DNA of 64,000 nt from Chrysopilus asiliformis (taxonomy: Eukaryota; Arthropoda; Insecta; Diptera; Rhagionidae). Where the stretch lies: positions 5,640,895 to 5,704,894 of the forward strand of contig OZ035964.1 of assembly GCA_964034945.1 (NCBI GenBank), read 5' to 3'. The notes beneath the pieces were generated by a model. That model saw only the letters and a list, made by a program, of their open reading frames with translations. It was not told where the DNA came from and did not search any database. Position 1 is the stretch's first letter. Each line of letters starts with the position of its first letter. The translations under genes and the position numbers were made by a program. Of the stretch, positions 1 through 12,545 are shown in pieces.

Positions 1-13
1 TCTTGCAAATTTC

Positions 14-250
14 GTGAGAAACATTTACCGCGCAAAAACCGTATTGAAAAATTCTGAAGATAAATTTTCACACGCGAAAACCTTTTGGAAAATCAATGGA
101 AAATTTTCCTCGCGCGGAAAATGCTTGGAAAAATCAGAGAAATTTCTTTTCCGTCCAAAATGTCTTGTAAAATCAAGAGAAAATTTTTCCCGCGCTAAAA
201 TGCTTGGAAAATTGGAGGAAAATTTTTCCGTGCCAAAAAATACTTCATAG
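14..250. repeat. Diverged short-period A/T-rich tandem repeat, ~38-40 bp unit
   Basis: The segment repeats a motif of the form CGCGC-AAAATGCTTGGAAAA-AATTTTTCC about every 38-40 bp. The open frame across it is a product of the repetition. The motif resembles the half-units of the arrays at 27.2 kb and 46.2 kb. The rest of 251-1068, upstream of DENND6, is AT-rich with no recognisable feature. Confidence 0.5.
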
Positions 251-1068
251 AAAATTTAAGGACGATTTTTCTCACGTGGAAAACATAATTTACTCATCTT
301 TTCTAATTATTTTCAATTTTTTTTTCTCATATATTTTATCTTACGCATCTTTTTTAATTATTTTCAATTTTCTTGAATAAAAATTAATTTCCATCGTTGA
401 AATTTAAACTTCTAAGTTTTTGAAAAAAAAAAGATATGTACTTTGAAAAGCGCTTTAACAATTCTAGTTGAGAAAAAATCCGGCAGATTGCTAAAAGCTT
501 AGCCAAAACATATCTGAAGCTTTGCTGAATTTGGAAACTAGTTTTCTTTTCAAAAAGTATTTTCTCGACAAATTTCCTTTCTAAGATGGAGTTCTTATGA
601 GAAAATGTTTGAGATTTTAAATTTTTTAACAACAAAAGTGATATTTTCATGAAAAACGAGAGATATTTCCGTTGAAATACGAAAAAAAACATTTCAATTC
701 GAATTTAGCGCCATCACGTGTGGAACGTGGAAAATAAGTTCCAAAAGTGAAGTTTGAAAAAATCCCCACTCAGCAACACTGGTGAAATATTCTGTGTTTT
801 GACATTGTGTCAAGTATTTGCTCTTTATTTTTTATTTTTTTGCGTAAATCTAAAGCGGAAGAATATAACTTTGATAGCGTATCAATTTTCGGGAAATTCA
901 TAGGAAAATACCCTAGCATTCCCAAGCAATAAATATGAAATCGAAATCTGCATGAGCGGAATTCTAATTTTTCGTTGCATTAAAAACAATTCCGATTGTC
1001 AGGAGAAAGCGGACAGAGTGGCAATTATTTGTCTCGAGTTGAATTTGTGCTACGCTTTGCCATGTAAA

Positions 1069-4000
1069 ATGGCCACAAATTTTAGTCTTAATAAAAATGT
1101 GGAAGACGACGTTGAATCTACGGATGAAAATGCATTGTACGTGAATGAAAAATGGGAACGTTTCGGCGAATGGATTCACTGCATTTGTGTGGTGACATTT
1201 GATTTGGAATTAGGGCAGGCGATGGAGGTGAGAAATTCCTTGGATATCTACAAGTTACGACGGCGAGGGTAGGATGGAAAGTTTTGATGTTTTGGCAGCC
1301 ACAGCGCGGAAATTTTCTTTTTCCTACCCCGGCCGAGCAAACCGACTGCTGCTGTTCAGGAGATACGAATCGAATGAAGATCAATTGAGCGAATGGCGCG
1401 CTTTGGAGGTGAAATTTCAGCCCAATCGGATGGTTGATTTTGCAGTTGGTGTTTTTGAACCCTATTTTTTGGCTAAAACTTTCAAAATCTCGTTTGGTTT
1501 TCTCGAAAACTAGTCCTTTTTCGGCTAGTGAGTGTAGAAAATGACTTGAAGAACTCAAAAATTGCAACAATTTGTGATGGTGCGGTTATTTTCTGTTTTT
1601 TTTTTATGTCTCGAGCCGTTTTTGTAGAAATCGGGAACAGCAAAAATGTGTTCTGACCAAAAATTACATCCCCTTTTAATCGTCAGCCAGTCTGACTCAG
1701 TCAGTCTGTCTGTCTATCAGTCTGTCTGTCTATCAGTCTGTCTGTAAGTCTGTTTGTCAGTTTGTTTGTCAGTTTGTTTGTCAGTCTGTCTGTCAGTCTG
1801 TCTGTCTGTCAGTCAGTCTGTCAGTCTGTCTGTGTGTCAGTCTGTTTGTCAGTCTGTTTGTCAGTCAGTCTGTCTGTCTGTCAGTCTGTCTGTCAGTCTG
1901 TCAGTCAGTCTGTCAGTCAGTCTGTCTGTCTGTCAATCAGTCTGTCTCTCAGTCTGTCAGTCTGTGTACAAGATTTCTCAAGATCTACTGGAGCTAGAGC
2001 CATGGAATTTTACGGGCATATTTAGTCTTGGAATGGGACGATCTTATCAACTTTTAGTGGAAAGCCGTTAACCGGAAGTAACCAGAAAGGAGCTTTTTAA
2101 AAATCACAATTTCGTTTTTCGCGATTTACTCCGAAACAACGCGTTTTTCAGTAGTCTTATGTGTGACAAAACTGGGAGACAATAAAATTTCCAATTTTTT
2201 TGACTTTTACTAAAACTTGATATCTTAAACCCATATCGAGATATACCGTTATTTAAAAAAAAATCAGTTTTTTGCGATTCTCTCGAAAACTAACGGGTTT
2301 TAGGTGATACAATGTATGAGATGAATTTAAGAGAATAATATTTTCCGCAATTTTGTCTCTTACTGTCATCCGGTATCTTTTACCGTTATTGAGATATTTC
2401 AGATTTTCAAAAAAAAATCATATTTTTGTGTAAACGAATATTTTATTGTCCGGGTTTATCGTGTAAATTGTGCTGAAATGTCGATTTTATATAAGAAAGT
2501 CATATGCTGTTCACATCAGATATTTTAATTCGAAGATTTTGATTCGAAAACCGCTCAATCTTTGTCTAAATCAGAAACCACTCAGCCGATTTTACTGACA
2601 TTACAAGTTCTTCCTCCAAACTTCTTAAATATTAACCTCAATTCTTCAAATTTTCTTGAAATTTATTCGTCAGTTCTTCAAATTTTCTTGAATTTTTTCC
2701 TCAATTCTTCTTCAAATCTTCTTGAAATTCAGTTCTGTTTCAGATTCTTTTTTTTGAAAATTTTCCTCAGTCATTATTTAAATTTTCTTGACATTTTTCT
2801 TCACTTCTTGTCGAAGAGAAAACATAGAAAAAATAGTCAATCGCAAATAGCCTAAAACCACCAAAACCTCGATTTGCGTCGCTGATTGAGATCAGAGGGA
2901 GACAACGCAAATCGAAGTATTGCCGACGCAACTTTCCAACCATGAACATTTTTGTACGACGCCATTTTTTTGATTGCCAACTCCAGACAACTTTTCGTTC
3001 TACCCTCTCGCCTCTGCAATTTCGCGCCGTAATTTTATACATGAAATTTGAATTTTACAAAAGTCTATCCGTATCACAGCTCACATATCCCGACCATGTA
3101 AAGCTATCCGAACAGGAGAAGACAAACATCTGCTATCTGGCATTTCCGGATTCAAATTCTGGCTGTATGGGCGATACGCAATTTCACATACGTTTACGTG
3201 TCGCGCCCGGCACACAGGATACACTTTTAACACCTATCCATACGCAATTTAATTCACTGTGCGTTCCCGTCCAAAGAGCCGATCTGGGCCACTACTGGGG
3301 GTTCGTGTATTTCCGGCAGACCAAGGATACAAGCTTACCTAGGGGTTATTTTCAAAAGGTGCGTTTCGTAGTTTTTTTTTTCATTCTTATTAAATTTTTT
3401 TTTGAAACACGGTACCAGCGCAGCAAGGAGAGGGGAATGGGGGTCGGGGTGGTATCACGGTTTTTGCTAACACAAAACAAAAAAAACTTTTGAGTTTGGG
3501 CAAAACCTAAAATATCCGCCCCGAACCCTACCACCCTCCCTTGCTACGCCAATTTTGCCGCCGTCTTGATAAGATTTTACTATTTTACAACTCTCAATTG
3601 TATTTTTGTATTTTTTGCAGAGTTTTATTATACTTACAAGGCTTCCATTTTTCAACTTATTTTACGAAATGTGCTCTCTAATAGCACCACGATATTTTAC
3701 AAATGGTTTTCCGATTTTACAATCAGCATCCGATGATGTTTGTTCTTGGCCACCACTTGCCGCTGGCACATCATTAACCCTTCATCTGCTCGGTACGATT
3801 TATCAAACGGTTATACCGAAATCGAATAGTAAATCGCATAATAGTAATAGTATTGCTAATACAATTAATAATAGTACAAGCGGTGGTAATTCGGATGATA
3901 TTCAAAAAAACTCTAGCGGATTTGAAAGTAATACTACAAGCGCTTGTATTCAAATATTAGATAATTTACATAACTTCCATGGACCGATATTGCCACCGCA

Positions 4001-5290
4001 GGTGCTCGGTTCCGTACATGAAATCGACATATTTCGTAGTCTATCCGGTGTTATACCGCATATACATATGCTATGGGAATTGGTTTTAATCGCTGAGCCA
4101 ATTGTCGTTATGGGTACATCGCCAACGGATTGTTCACATATGGTACAATCGCTGATCGCCTTAATCGCACCGTTAGCCTACTGTGCCGAATCACGGCCAT
4201 ATTTCACCATTCACGATAGTGAATTCAAGGAATTTACGCAACGCTCTCAGGGCCCACCGCCAATTATAATCGGTGTTACGAATCCGTTTTTCACCAAACC
4301 GATGCAAAATTGGCCGCACACGATCCGATTGAATGAGACAACAAATGCGAATCAATCGATTACAACGCAAACGTCATTTATTACATCGGTCGGATTGAAT
4401 CAAATCTCAGTTACAAATAGTACGACGTCAACATCTTTGATTGGTGCTGGCAATAATGGCGGCGGCATGTCAACTAGTATTGGTAATAGCGTTGCCAGCG
4501 GAAGTATCCCGAAACTGCGAAAAATGAAAAGTTTCAATTCGAAATTGCTCGACTATTCACCGGGTGTTTATACGAAATATAAGCCATTCCTGCAAAAGGA
4601 CAAAGCGGTCATTAAGAAGATCATGCACGGCATTAAAACGAAACGTCCACCATCTGTACAATCGGCACTATTGCGGCGCCATCTATTGGAGCTAACGCAA
4701 AGTTTTATGATACCATTGGAACGGTATATGGCATCCCTAATGCCATTACAAAAGGACATCAGTCCGTTTAAGGCGGCACCAAATCTCAATCAATTCAAAC
4801 AGGACGACTTTCTGGCAACACTGGAACATTCGGGACCGCAGCTAACGTCACCGTTGAAGGGGGATTGGGAGGGCCTCTATAAGCGTTTCTTTCGCTCGCC
4901 AAATTTCAAAGGATGGTACGAGAATCGCGACATGGAACTACGTCAGACTCTTCAGGCGCTTCAGCTGCAAGCACTCTCAAATGCGGTAAATGATTTTCAT
5001 GAAATTCAATATCAAAATGCATCTTCAATTGATTGTTTTCTGTTTATTTGTAGGATTTAAATAAATGGGCACAAGGTAAACACGAGGTGGAAATCGTCGA
5101 TATGATATTAAAATTAAGGCAAAAACTGAAATTATATTCAGATGATTGTGATAAGAGTAATTTTAGTGGACAGATTTTAATGCAAAACCAATTAATTAAA
5201 ACAACGACCCGTAATCAATTGATACAGCATCTTGAAAATATGAAACAATCGCTGCCAGATGATTTGAAAAGTATTTTAAATGACACTTGA
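1069..5290 (+). CDS. DENND6: DENND6-like DENN-domain protein, 4 exons
   Basis: Exons 1069-1227, 3080-3358, 3621-4985 and 5054-5290 join in frame (all junctions phase 0) to give 679 residues. The DENND6 family are DENN-domain Rab exchange factors linked to recycling endosomes. Family signatures seen: VVTFDLELGQA at the end of exon 1, TNICYLAFPDSNSGC near residue 75, GYFQK at the exon 2/3 junction, LWELVLIAEPIVVM, RPYFTIHDSEFKE, GVTNPFF, LTQSFMIPLERYMASLMPLQK and GDWEGLYKRFFRSPNF. The start at 1069 has a good context (aaaATGG) and lies 53 codons before the first junction; an in-frame ATG at 952 would add 39 residues with no family resemblance. The protein is longer than vertebrate DENND6 (about 600) because of two Asn/Ser/Thr/Gly-rich insertions near residues 214-253 and 385-445. 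Identification is by remembered family motifs. Exon 1 is the shortest and the least certain. Confidence 0.92.
1680..2440 (+). repeat. Dispersed repeat with (TCTG/TCAG)n tract (family F1), DENND6 intron 1
   Basis: A long TCTG/TCAG microsatellite (about 1685-1965) runs into a unique body beginning TGTACAAGATTTCTCAA and including GTTAACCGGAAGTAA and ACTCCGAAAC. Similar bodies occur at 16.47, 37.05, 38.9 and 45.1 kb, so this is an interspersed element of a kind that carries internal GTCY microsatellites. Two overlapping Ser/Val/Cys-rich open frames here come from the microsatellite. The rest of DENND6 intron 1 (1228-3079) shows nothing clear. Confidence 0.7.
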
Positions 5291-5429
5291 CAGTTTAGCA
5301 TATTTCAAACAGCCATTCAAGTGTAAGATTTTGTAAAAAAAAAAGAAATTTATTTTTGTTTAAGATTTTTGTAATCATTTTGTACCTATTTTAAATTATA
5401 TTTGTCTGTTGATAGCAAAACCGTTTCTA

Positions 5430-6470
5430 CATATGGCATGAAATTCCAATCAATTTCATATATTTTTTCAATACCCTATATTATATATCATGTAGGAGTA
5501 TATTAGATTTAGTATAACATTTGTAAAGCATCGAACCAATCATCGGACACAAAAATGAGCTACACCAGGGTGTTTTGAATGACAAAAGATTTTCATTTCC
5601 GTCTGTCTGCCTGTCTGTCTGCCTGTCTGTCTGCCTGTCTGTCTGCCTGTCTGTCAGTCTGCCAGTCTGTCTGCCTGTCAGTCTGTCTGTCTGTCTGTCT
5701 GCCTGCCTATCTGTCTGTCTGCCTGGCTGCCTGCCTGCCTATCTGTCTGTCTGCCTGCCTGCCTGCCTATCTGTCTGTCTGTCTGTCTGCCTGCCTGCCT
5801 GTCTGTCTGTCTGCCTGCCTGTTTATCTGTCTGCCTGCCTGCCTATCTATCTGTCTGTCTGCCTGCCTGCCTGTTTATCTGTCTGTCTGCCTGTCCGCTT
5901 ATCTGTTCGTGAAAACCATAAACTTTCGAAAGGATTGATCTAGAGACCTAAAAGTTACGTTTGCCGTAAATAGCTAGGCTAAGTTTTTGAACGGGCAAAA
6001 TTGGACCATTCCTTCCCCCCTTCCCGCGTACAAACGAAATAGTTTTTCGCAATTATCTCGAAAACGGTGAGTCATATAGGAAAATTGGATTTTACATAAC
6101 TCATTCAATCGGACCACTGCTTCCCTCCCTCTCCCATCCAAATGGAAAACTTTTTTTTCCTGTTTTCTCGAAAACTGTGCATCGTATCGAAAAATTTGTA
6201 AAGATGAAATGTGTTTAGAATATGATTTTACATAATTCAGCCATACATCAAAATCCAATCGGACCACTCCTTCCCGCCTCCCCCATACAAATTGCATACT
6301 TTCCATTTTCTCGAAAATGGTGAGTCGTATTGAAAAATTCACAGAGGTACAATCCGTTTAGGATATGATAACCGTTCCATACATCAAAATCCAATCGGTC
6401 CACTCCTTTCCCCTCTCCTATACAAATGGATTTTTTGTTTAATAAACATTTTATCTATCGTCATTTAGAA
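5430..6470 (+). repeat. Dispersed repeat with (CTGT/CTGC)n tract (family F2)
   Basis: The copy begins in AT-rich sequence ending ATATTAGATTTAGTA, then GCATCGAACCAATC, a TCTG/CCTG microsatellite (5600-5910), a conserved body (CTTTCGAAAGGATTGA, GAACGGGCAAAATTGGACC) and three diverged internal repetitions of a CAATCGGACCACTCCTTCCC / CTCGAAAACGGTGAGTC motif. Further copies are at 24.7, 26.1, 37.35, 54.25-55.45 and 57.0 kb. It lies just downstream of DENND6. Confidence 0.7.
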
Positions 6471-6904
6471 AAATATTTAACGATTGTTGCCTGGCAATTG
6501 TAGCTCTTATGCTTTGAAATTCCATTGAAATTCTGTACCGTTTGTTAAGTTTATGACGGGAAAAATCCACGTTTCGCTTATCAACAGCCATTTATACTTT
6601 GTTATTGGTGAAAACCGAATAAATTTACGATACTCATTTCATCATTTGTGAAAATCCAAAACCGCAATGCGGTTTTTTTTACTATCCCTGAAAAATAAGA
6701 AGAAAAAAAATGTTATTCCTGTGTAAAAAAATATTTTCTGTGGCTCACACCAGGACAAGAAGTCTTTCTAGTTAGTAATTGTTGTGTAAATATATTTATA
6801 TGTGAATAAATTAAACCGTGTTTTATTTAAAATTGCTGTGGAAGATGGCGTGGCAACCAAGATGGTGTCGAAATGTCTTGAAATGTAAAATTTCGTTACA
6901 ATTT

Positions 6905-7112
6905 CCTTCTCGTCGGCTTAAAATTCCATATCAGGATGGGCAAAGCGGGAGAAGGGAGAGGGGAGAGTTTAAAATTATCATCCCAATCAGGAACAACAGT
7001 CTAGGAATGGCTGCCGTTTATAAAAACTGTGGTAAAAGCTGCATTTTTGGTGAATTTGAAACTCCCCCGTCCCCCTTCTCACGCTTTGCCCCTCCTGATA
7101 TGGAATTGTGGG
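6905..7112. repeat. Foldback inverted repeat, ~208 bp
   Basis: The left arm (AATTCCATATCAGGATGGGC and on through GCAAAGCGGGAGAAGGG) is mirrored by the right arm (CCTCCTGATATGGAATT preceded by CCCTTCTCACGCTTTGC), with a centre of about 90 bp. Its setting (a Leu/Trp-type frame and GCTGTGGAAGATGGCG) resembles sequence near 16.67 kb, so it is probably a MITE-like copy. Around it, 6471-6904 and 7113-7547 show no gene. Confidence 0.55.
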
Positions 7113-7547
7113 TTTCTTTTTAGACGTTTTGGGAATGTTTTTTTTTTTTTTTTGGTTTTTAAGGATGCTTGGGTAAACTTCACTTCAGAAAAATAGAAAA
7201 AAAAGTCCTCATAAAAATTTTTAATACTTAGGAAATTGCCAGGATCCTCTGCTGACACCCTAGACTCTACCCCTGTACTCGTTTCGAAGAAGAAAAAATT
7301 ACTTCATAATAAATGCATGTGATTGAGAAATATTTAACAAAATACGGTGAAGTCACTTCACAAAAATTTCATCTGTCTTCCGTAGAGAAATTGTTGAGAA
7401 CTCCTGACCGTTTTTCGATCAAAATTTACAACCCTTTTTGAATTTTGTGCCACAAACTGTGCTTGCATTAATATTCGGCTCTCTTAGAGCAATTTTCCAG
7501 AAAACTATCATCTGAAAAAAAAACTATGGGAAGGGACAAGGGAATTA

Positions 7548-7698
7548 CCCGGCCCTTACACGCGACTGTAAAGTCTGTCAGTAGCACAGACTCCAAATGT
7601 CAAATTATTGACAACGAATTAGAAGACATTTAGCGAACTGGCAGTCAGTGCATTTACACGAGACTGTGTCAGCTCTACAGACGCGTGTAAGGGCCGGG
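7548..7698. mobile_element. MITE, ~151 bp, TIRs with TTA flanks
   Basis: Terminal inverted repeats CCCGGCCCTTACACGCG and CGCGTGTAAGGGCCGGG are each flanked by TTA (7545-7547 and 7699-7701). A TWA target duplication with GC-rich TIRs fits PIF/Harbinger-type MITEs. No transposase is present. Confidence 0.7.
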
Positions 7699-8719
7699 TT
7701 AGAGATCGCGGAGATTTTTTTTCAATGCTTTTTTTGTGATGGTAAATATTTTGCCAATATTTTTATAAACTCGAATTTTTTAATCGATTTTATTCACCAA
7801 ATGCAAACTTTTTTCGCACAAAAAGAAAATTCCTACAAGAAAAACGATTTTCTAGTGCCCTTTTTGAAATTTCGGCAAAAGAAACCTTCAAGCGGAAGTT
7901 ATTCTATGATTAAAAATAAATATTTCTTATTTGAATTATTTTTCCATTTCAAAATTTGAAATGTTGCCCAGTTTCGACATGTAGATGGCGCTGTTTTCAA
8001 TCAAACGTCATTGCTCGTACGAAATCGTTTGCCGCCAAGTCTTTCGAAAGCGCGCTCTCGTGAAATTTATTTAATTTGTCGGGAAAAAAGTCTAACTGAA
8101 CGGTAGTTTACTGAATAATCGTTATATAAGTGATTTTTACATCCTGTAATTGTAAAATAACCGACTTCCAAGCGTTGAATTTATGCGAAATTCGCATTCC
8201 AATTTTTTCCATCAATGTCGGATTTTTCATTGCAATAAAAAGTGGATTTTTTTTCCAATTTCAACAAATGTGCTTTAATCTAAATAAAACTCCAGTGCTT
8301 TTTGATAAAATTTAGCGCTCAAAGTGATGAATATTTTTATAACAATTGTGAAAATCGTGAAATGTTGGGAAATCCGAGCAGAAATTGTCTTTATCGGTTG
8401 GCGTCGGTTTTTTTCATGTTTGCTTTTTCATTGGAATTCCCGGACTATTTCATTTAAAAAACAGATTCATTTAAAAAGGAATCTTTGGAAACTGGGGAAT
8501 TAATTTTCTACAAGAAAATCACCGTTTGCGGTACGTATTTTTAGTATTTCCTTGAGTTTCTTTTCTGAAAAAAAATTTCTTCGAAATGGTGGCTAGACGG
8601 GTGCTACGGGAAATGGGGCCCAATTTCGATTTCAATGCTGGCGCGAAATATTTGAATTTAGAATAGTTTCGTTGCTGGGAAATTATCGGATTTTCTTATA
8701 CAATGCTCACAATTAGAAG

Positions 8720-10300
8720 GAATTGTGAGAAACATTTTAAACCTGAGATGATTTGGTGTTCTTTCGTTTTTTTTTAGCAATTTGAAGTGTTCTTTCGTTT
8801 TTTTTAGCAATTTGAAGTGTTTTTTCGTTTTTCTAATTTCTCTACTCGTTAAAATTGATTTGCGATTAGAAAACTCTTTTTAAGTTTTCAAATTATTAGA
8901 AAAAATCTTTTTCCGATAAAGAAATATTTTAAAAAATTTCCCAATAAGTTTTTTCTGGATATTTTTATAAAAACAAAGTTTTCAGCCACACCCCGCTTTA
9001 TCCCACCGCGCCGCCACGTTTTTGTTGATTTTTTCAGCGAAAACTCGCCTCACACTTTTTGATGTTTGAAAACTGGTTGAGATATTTCTATGCTTATTTG
9101 CATTTTATTATCTGGAGTGTATTCTTCATTACCTTTCATTTGAGGTACGACACACCTACCTACCACCCCCCGGGAAAAAGTTTCATACAAAGTTTGAGGA
9201 CCCCTGGAGGGGCAAGAGGGGCGAGCGACGGCTAAAAACACCCATTTTGGATAGGGAATGCTTCCCCCTTCCCCCTCTATGCACGAAAAATCTCTAGCGT
9301 CATTGTCGCTAAACTGAACTTTAGCCAAAACATAATTTTTTCCAATGAAAAACTTGACACAACTAGCTGTCTGTGGGAGTTATGTGGGTAGTGGGCACAC
9401 GTCCCGTGGGATGAGTGACAGTTGTGTGGTGGCCACCTTGGAGTTTGGATGTGCATGCGAGTGGCTAAGCGTCATGCAAAGACAAAGCGAACTTCTGAGC
9501 CTGAAGTAGTCTAAATTATCCCAATTTTTACACCGAATCGAATGCATCCAAAATTTTAAAAAGGTTTATTATAAAAAAATTATAAAATGCAAGACATTTT
9601 CTGACTTTTCTTAGGGGGTTTTCTGTGCAAAAAAAAATCCCCTTAATTTTCTAAGATGTTTTTTAAAATAGTAAAGTCTTTATCTGATTTTTTCTAAACT
9701 GGAAAATCTTTATCTGATTATTTTTAATCAGGAAAATTTGTGTCTGTATTTTGAGAGGTCTTTTTTATGCGATAAAGATTTTTTGTGAACCTTTGAGGAC
9801 CTTTTCTAAACGGTAAAAATTTTTCAGGATTTTGAAAACAGGGGACAGAAAATTTTGAAAAATCCCCGATTTTTTTTTTGCTGTCTAAACAAGGCCTAGA
9901 AAACCAGAAATTTTTTTCGGGACTTTTCCGAGGCTTTCTATATAATGCGCATTTTTTTAAGGTCTCGTTTAGACGGCAAAAAAAAAATCGGGAATTTTTC
10001 AAGGTATTTTCTAGGAGAAAAATTTTCTGGCGACGCTTTTTGCATACGGTACGTTTTTGGGAAAAAAATTTCCAGAATTTTTCGCGACCTTTTCTGGCGA
10101 GAATTTTCTTGGTACGTTTTCTACGGGTCTTTTTTAGGCAGGAAATAATATTGTATAAAGAACAACATTTCTCCATGCGTGTATGTCTCTTCAATTTACA
10201 ATTTGAAGGAAAAATATTAAGAATACTGTTTGAAATTGAGGGAAAATTGAACGGAAGAAATCGAAAAACCCCAATCATAATTTGAAAGGAATCTTCTTCG
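8720..10300. repeat. Diverged member of a dispersed repeat shared with 26.4-29.05 kb
   Basis: Short blocks recur in the same order here and at 26.4-28.7 kb: TTTTAAACCTGAG, TCTAC-TTAAA-TTGATT-GCGATT, a GT-rich segment with GGGTAGT and GTTGTG-GGTGG-CACCTTGG, then AT-rich submotifs such as TTTTCTA-ACGG-AAAA-TTTT. Long open frames on both strands (9724-10353 minus and 9878-10285 plus) overlap each other and sit in these submotifs, so they are not called as genes. Confidence 0.45.
8757..8837 (+). repeat. 34-bp unit tandemly repeated about 2.4 times
   Basis: The unit TGTTCTTTCGTTTTTTTT-AGCAATTTGAAG is repeated directly. The interval 7702-9040 otherwise shows no gene. Confidence 0.55.
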
Positions 10301-11455
10301 AATTGAAAATCTATGGGAAGATCTTCTGTCGAAAAAGGCCTGAGAATTTCCAAAATAAGGCAAAAAAGAAGTGTGACGGCTTCTTATATTGTGCTAAATT
10401 TAATTAAATTTATTTCTAAAATATTTTATCATTGCTTCTTTGCAGAACACCATGGCCGAGTGGATTTTCAATGGGCGCTTTTCGTGATTTTCTTCAATCA
10501 TTTTATAAAAAATTTCCACATTTCATCGGCGCGAAATTTATCAAAGGTAAGTGACAATTTCTTTTAAATTTTAAAAATTTCCTAAAATATTTAGATGTTT
10601 TTTTTGGAATTCGACAATTTTTAACTTGTTTTAGTGAGCAAATTTTGTTTTTAAATTTCCAGACTTTGTTCCCGCTTTAATTTGTACGTTTAGTTTCCTG
10701 ATGGGAAAGTTTTTCCATTTCTGGCCGGTATCTTCAGGTATGGTGAGTATTTTTGTGAAAATCTTGTTTAAATTTCCCCTTCGGAAAATTGATTTTGACA
10801 ACTTTTGTGTCTAATACTAGTTCTTTTTCTCAAATTTAGCAGAATTTCAATAGCAGAACCGGCTGCAAGATATATTATGCAGTAAATTTAATGGTTTTAA
10901 TTTTTCTCACCTGGGAAATCTTCTAAAGGTAAGTGAAAATTCAGTTTTTATTTCGATTTTTCTAAGTTTTCTTAATTTTATAAAAATATTTTGTCATTTC
11001 GCTTCTAAAAATTAAATCAGCACATTTTTCTTTAGACTTTCAGATGATTTCCCGAACTTTCAACTTCTTGTTTCGTTTATATGCAGTTTTCTACATTCAA
11101 ATCATGGCGATTCAATGGTAAGCAGTTTTTTTGTGATCATTTTCTTTATTACTAAAATTTTCTCTACCATTTTCCAATTGTTTAGCAATCATTTTCGGTT
11201 AGTTTTCAATTTTAAATTTCTTTTCTTTTTTACAGCTGGATCACAAGATATTTGGAAAATATTTTCATGCGAAAAGAGAACGTCGATATGATTTGAAGAT
11301 TTTGACACATTCTTAAGCGAACTGATGCGTTTCGCTAAGTGTCCTATCCATACCATCATCAATCAACATCCAAGTATCAACGCACTCAATAAAAGGTTAG
11401 TGATTTTTCTATAATGGTTAGGATTAGATTTGAAGTAGGAAAAAGCCGCGCTTTT

Positions 11456-11686
11456 AACCCTCTAACCGGAATATTTCTGAAGAAAATTCACCAAAATATG
11501 ACTTTCAACTTGCGACAGACTGTAACCAAGACAACGTACAGGGCTAAATTTTTTTTCCAGCATGTAAAGCGATAACTTAAGCGGTAACACGTTCCGGCGA
11601 TTTCCGACGACTAAAATTGTTACCCGTTATAAACAAGCGAATTCCCTGAAGCCCGCCTTTTTGGCGGACATTCCGGCTAGAGGGTT
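11456..11686. mobile_element. MITE, ~227 bp, CCCTCTAACCGG TIRs
   Basis: The left end TTAACCCTCTAACCGGAAT and right end ATTCCGGCTAGAGGGTTA are inverted copies, flanked by TTA/TAA-like bases. It sits in the candidate intron 11396-12107. Confidence 0.6.
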
Positions 11687-11702
11687 ATTATTATTATTAC
11701 AC

Positions 11703-11835
11703 TTAGTGCCGTTTGCACCAACAAAAATTAGCAACTTATGTACAACTTAAAAAATTTAAGTCGAAGAATTTCTACGGTTTAAGTAGGCTAACCACAACTT
11801 AATTTTTTAAGAATAATACGCGCAAACGGGCCTAA
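11703..11835. mobile_element. MITE, ~130 bp, TTAGTGCCGTTTGC ends
   Basis: The left end TTAGTGCCGTTTGCACC matches the inverse of the right end CGCGCAAACGGGCCTAA. An internal imperfect palindrome around CAACTTAA / TTAAGT supports a foldback element. It lies next to the preceding MITE. Confidence 0.55.
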
Positions 11836-12107
11836 ATCGCTGCCCTTATTTTTCTTTCAATCTATTTCGGTTCGTTTTAGATATAGTTAGCCAATTCGAA
11901 TTTATTGGTTAAACCGTTTGTAGAATTTTTGAGTACATACTCGTTCATATTCACATTGGCACAGTCTTCTTTATCTAACAGAAATGAAAACTGGCGCTAT
12001 TAACATAATCTCAACACTTTTTTAAAATGATTTTTATAGATACATGTTTTCTCATATTTTAAAATGTATTTTATTTAAAAAAAAAACTTTTTTTTTTTAA
12101 TTTTCAG

Positions 12108-12200
12108 CACGTTAAGCGCTCGTGTTCGTGATAGCGCTCGTATTCATATTTTCGTTCACGCTCGTATACGCTCAAGCGCTCGTGTACGCTACAGCGCTTG
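12108..12200 (+). repeat. AGCGCTCGTG minisatellite-like stretch
   Basis: The motif AGCGCTCGT and variants recur about five times within roughly 90 bp directly after a good acceptor site (TTTTCAG). Related GCGC-rich motifs reappear at 14840-14910, at the other end of the tandem-unit block. Confidence 0.5.
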
Positions 12201-12545
12201 ATTCGCGAAATCGTACGAATATACAGGAAGTTTCAGTCACAAATTTCTCTTTATTGAATTTAATCATGAAAATTTTTTTACTCGTCTTCTATTCTTGGAT
12301 AATTTTAGAGCTCATTAGCAACTCGTTAAAGATTCTTATAAATTTTATCCTTGTTTTAGGCATATAAATTCCCCCTTTTATCTATTTTCTTAATTTTATA
12401 TTGTCGTATTAGCTTGTACTGTTTTTATTCCATAACAAACTGATATCCATTCCGATTATTTCATGCTTCCCCCCATGTACGCCCTCCAATTATGACGCAA
12501 TTTCAGCGTCCAAGCATTCACACCAATATTCTGTTTTTGCTTGAT

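Noticed and set aside
952..1068. Upstream in-frame ATG at 952 as the DENND6 start
   Set aside because: The extra 39 residues show no family resemblance and the ATG at 1069 has better context; kept only as an alternative.
1754..2071. Cys/Ser/Val/Leu-rich open frames resembling secreted Cys-rich peptides
   Set aside because: They are translations of TCTG/TCAG or CTGT/CTGC microsatellites, here and at 5575-5943.
9724..10353. 209-codon minus-strand frame opposite a 135-codon plus-strand frame
   Set aside because: Overlapping frames in Phe/Lys-rich AT repeats with no recognisable domain or splice context; best explained by low-complexity sequence.
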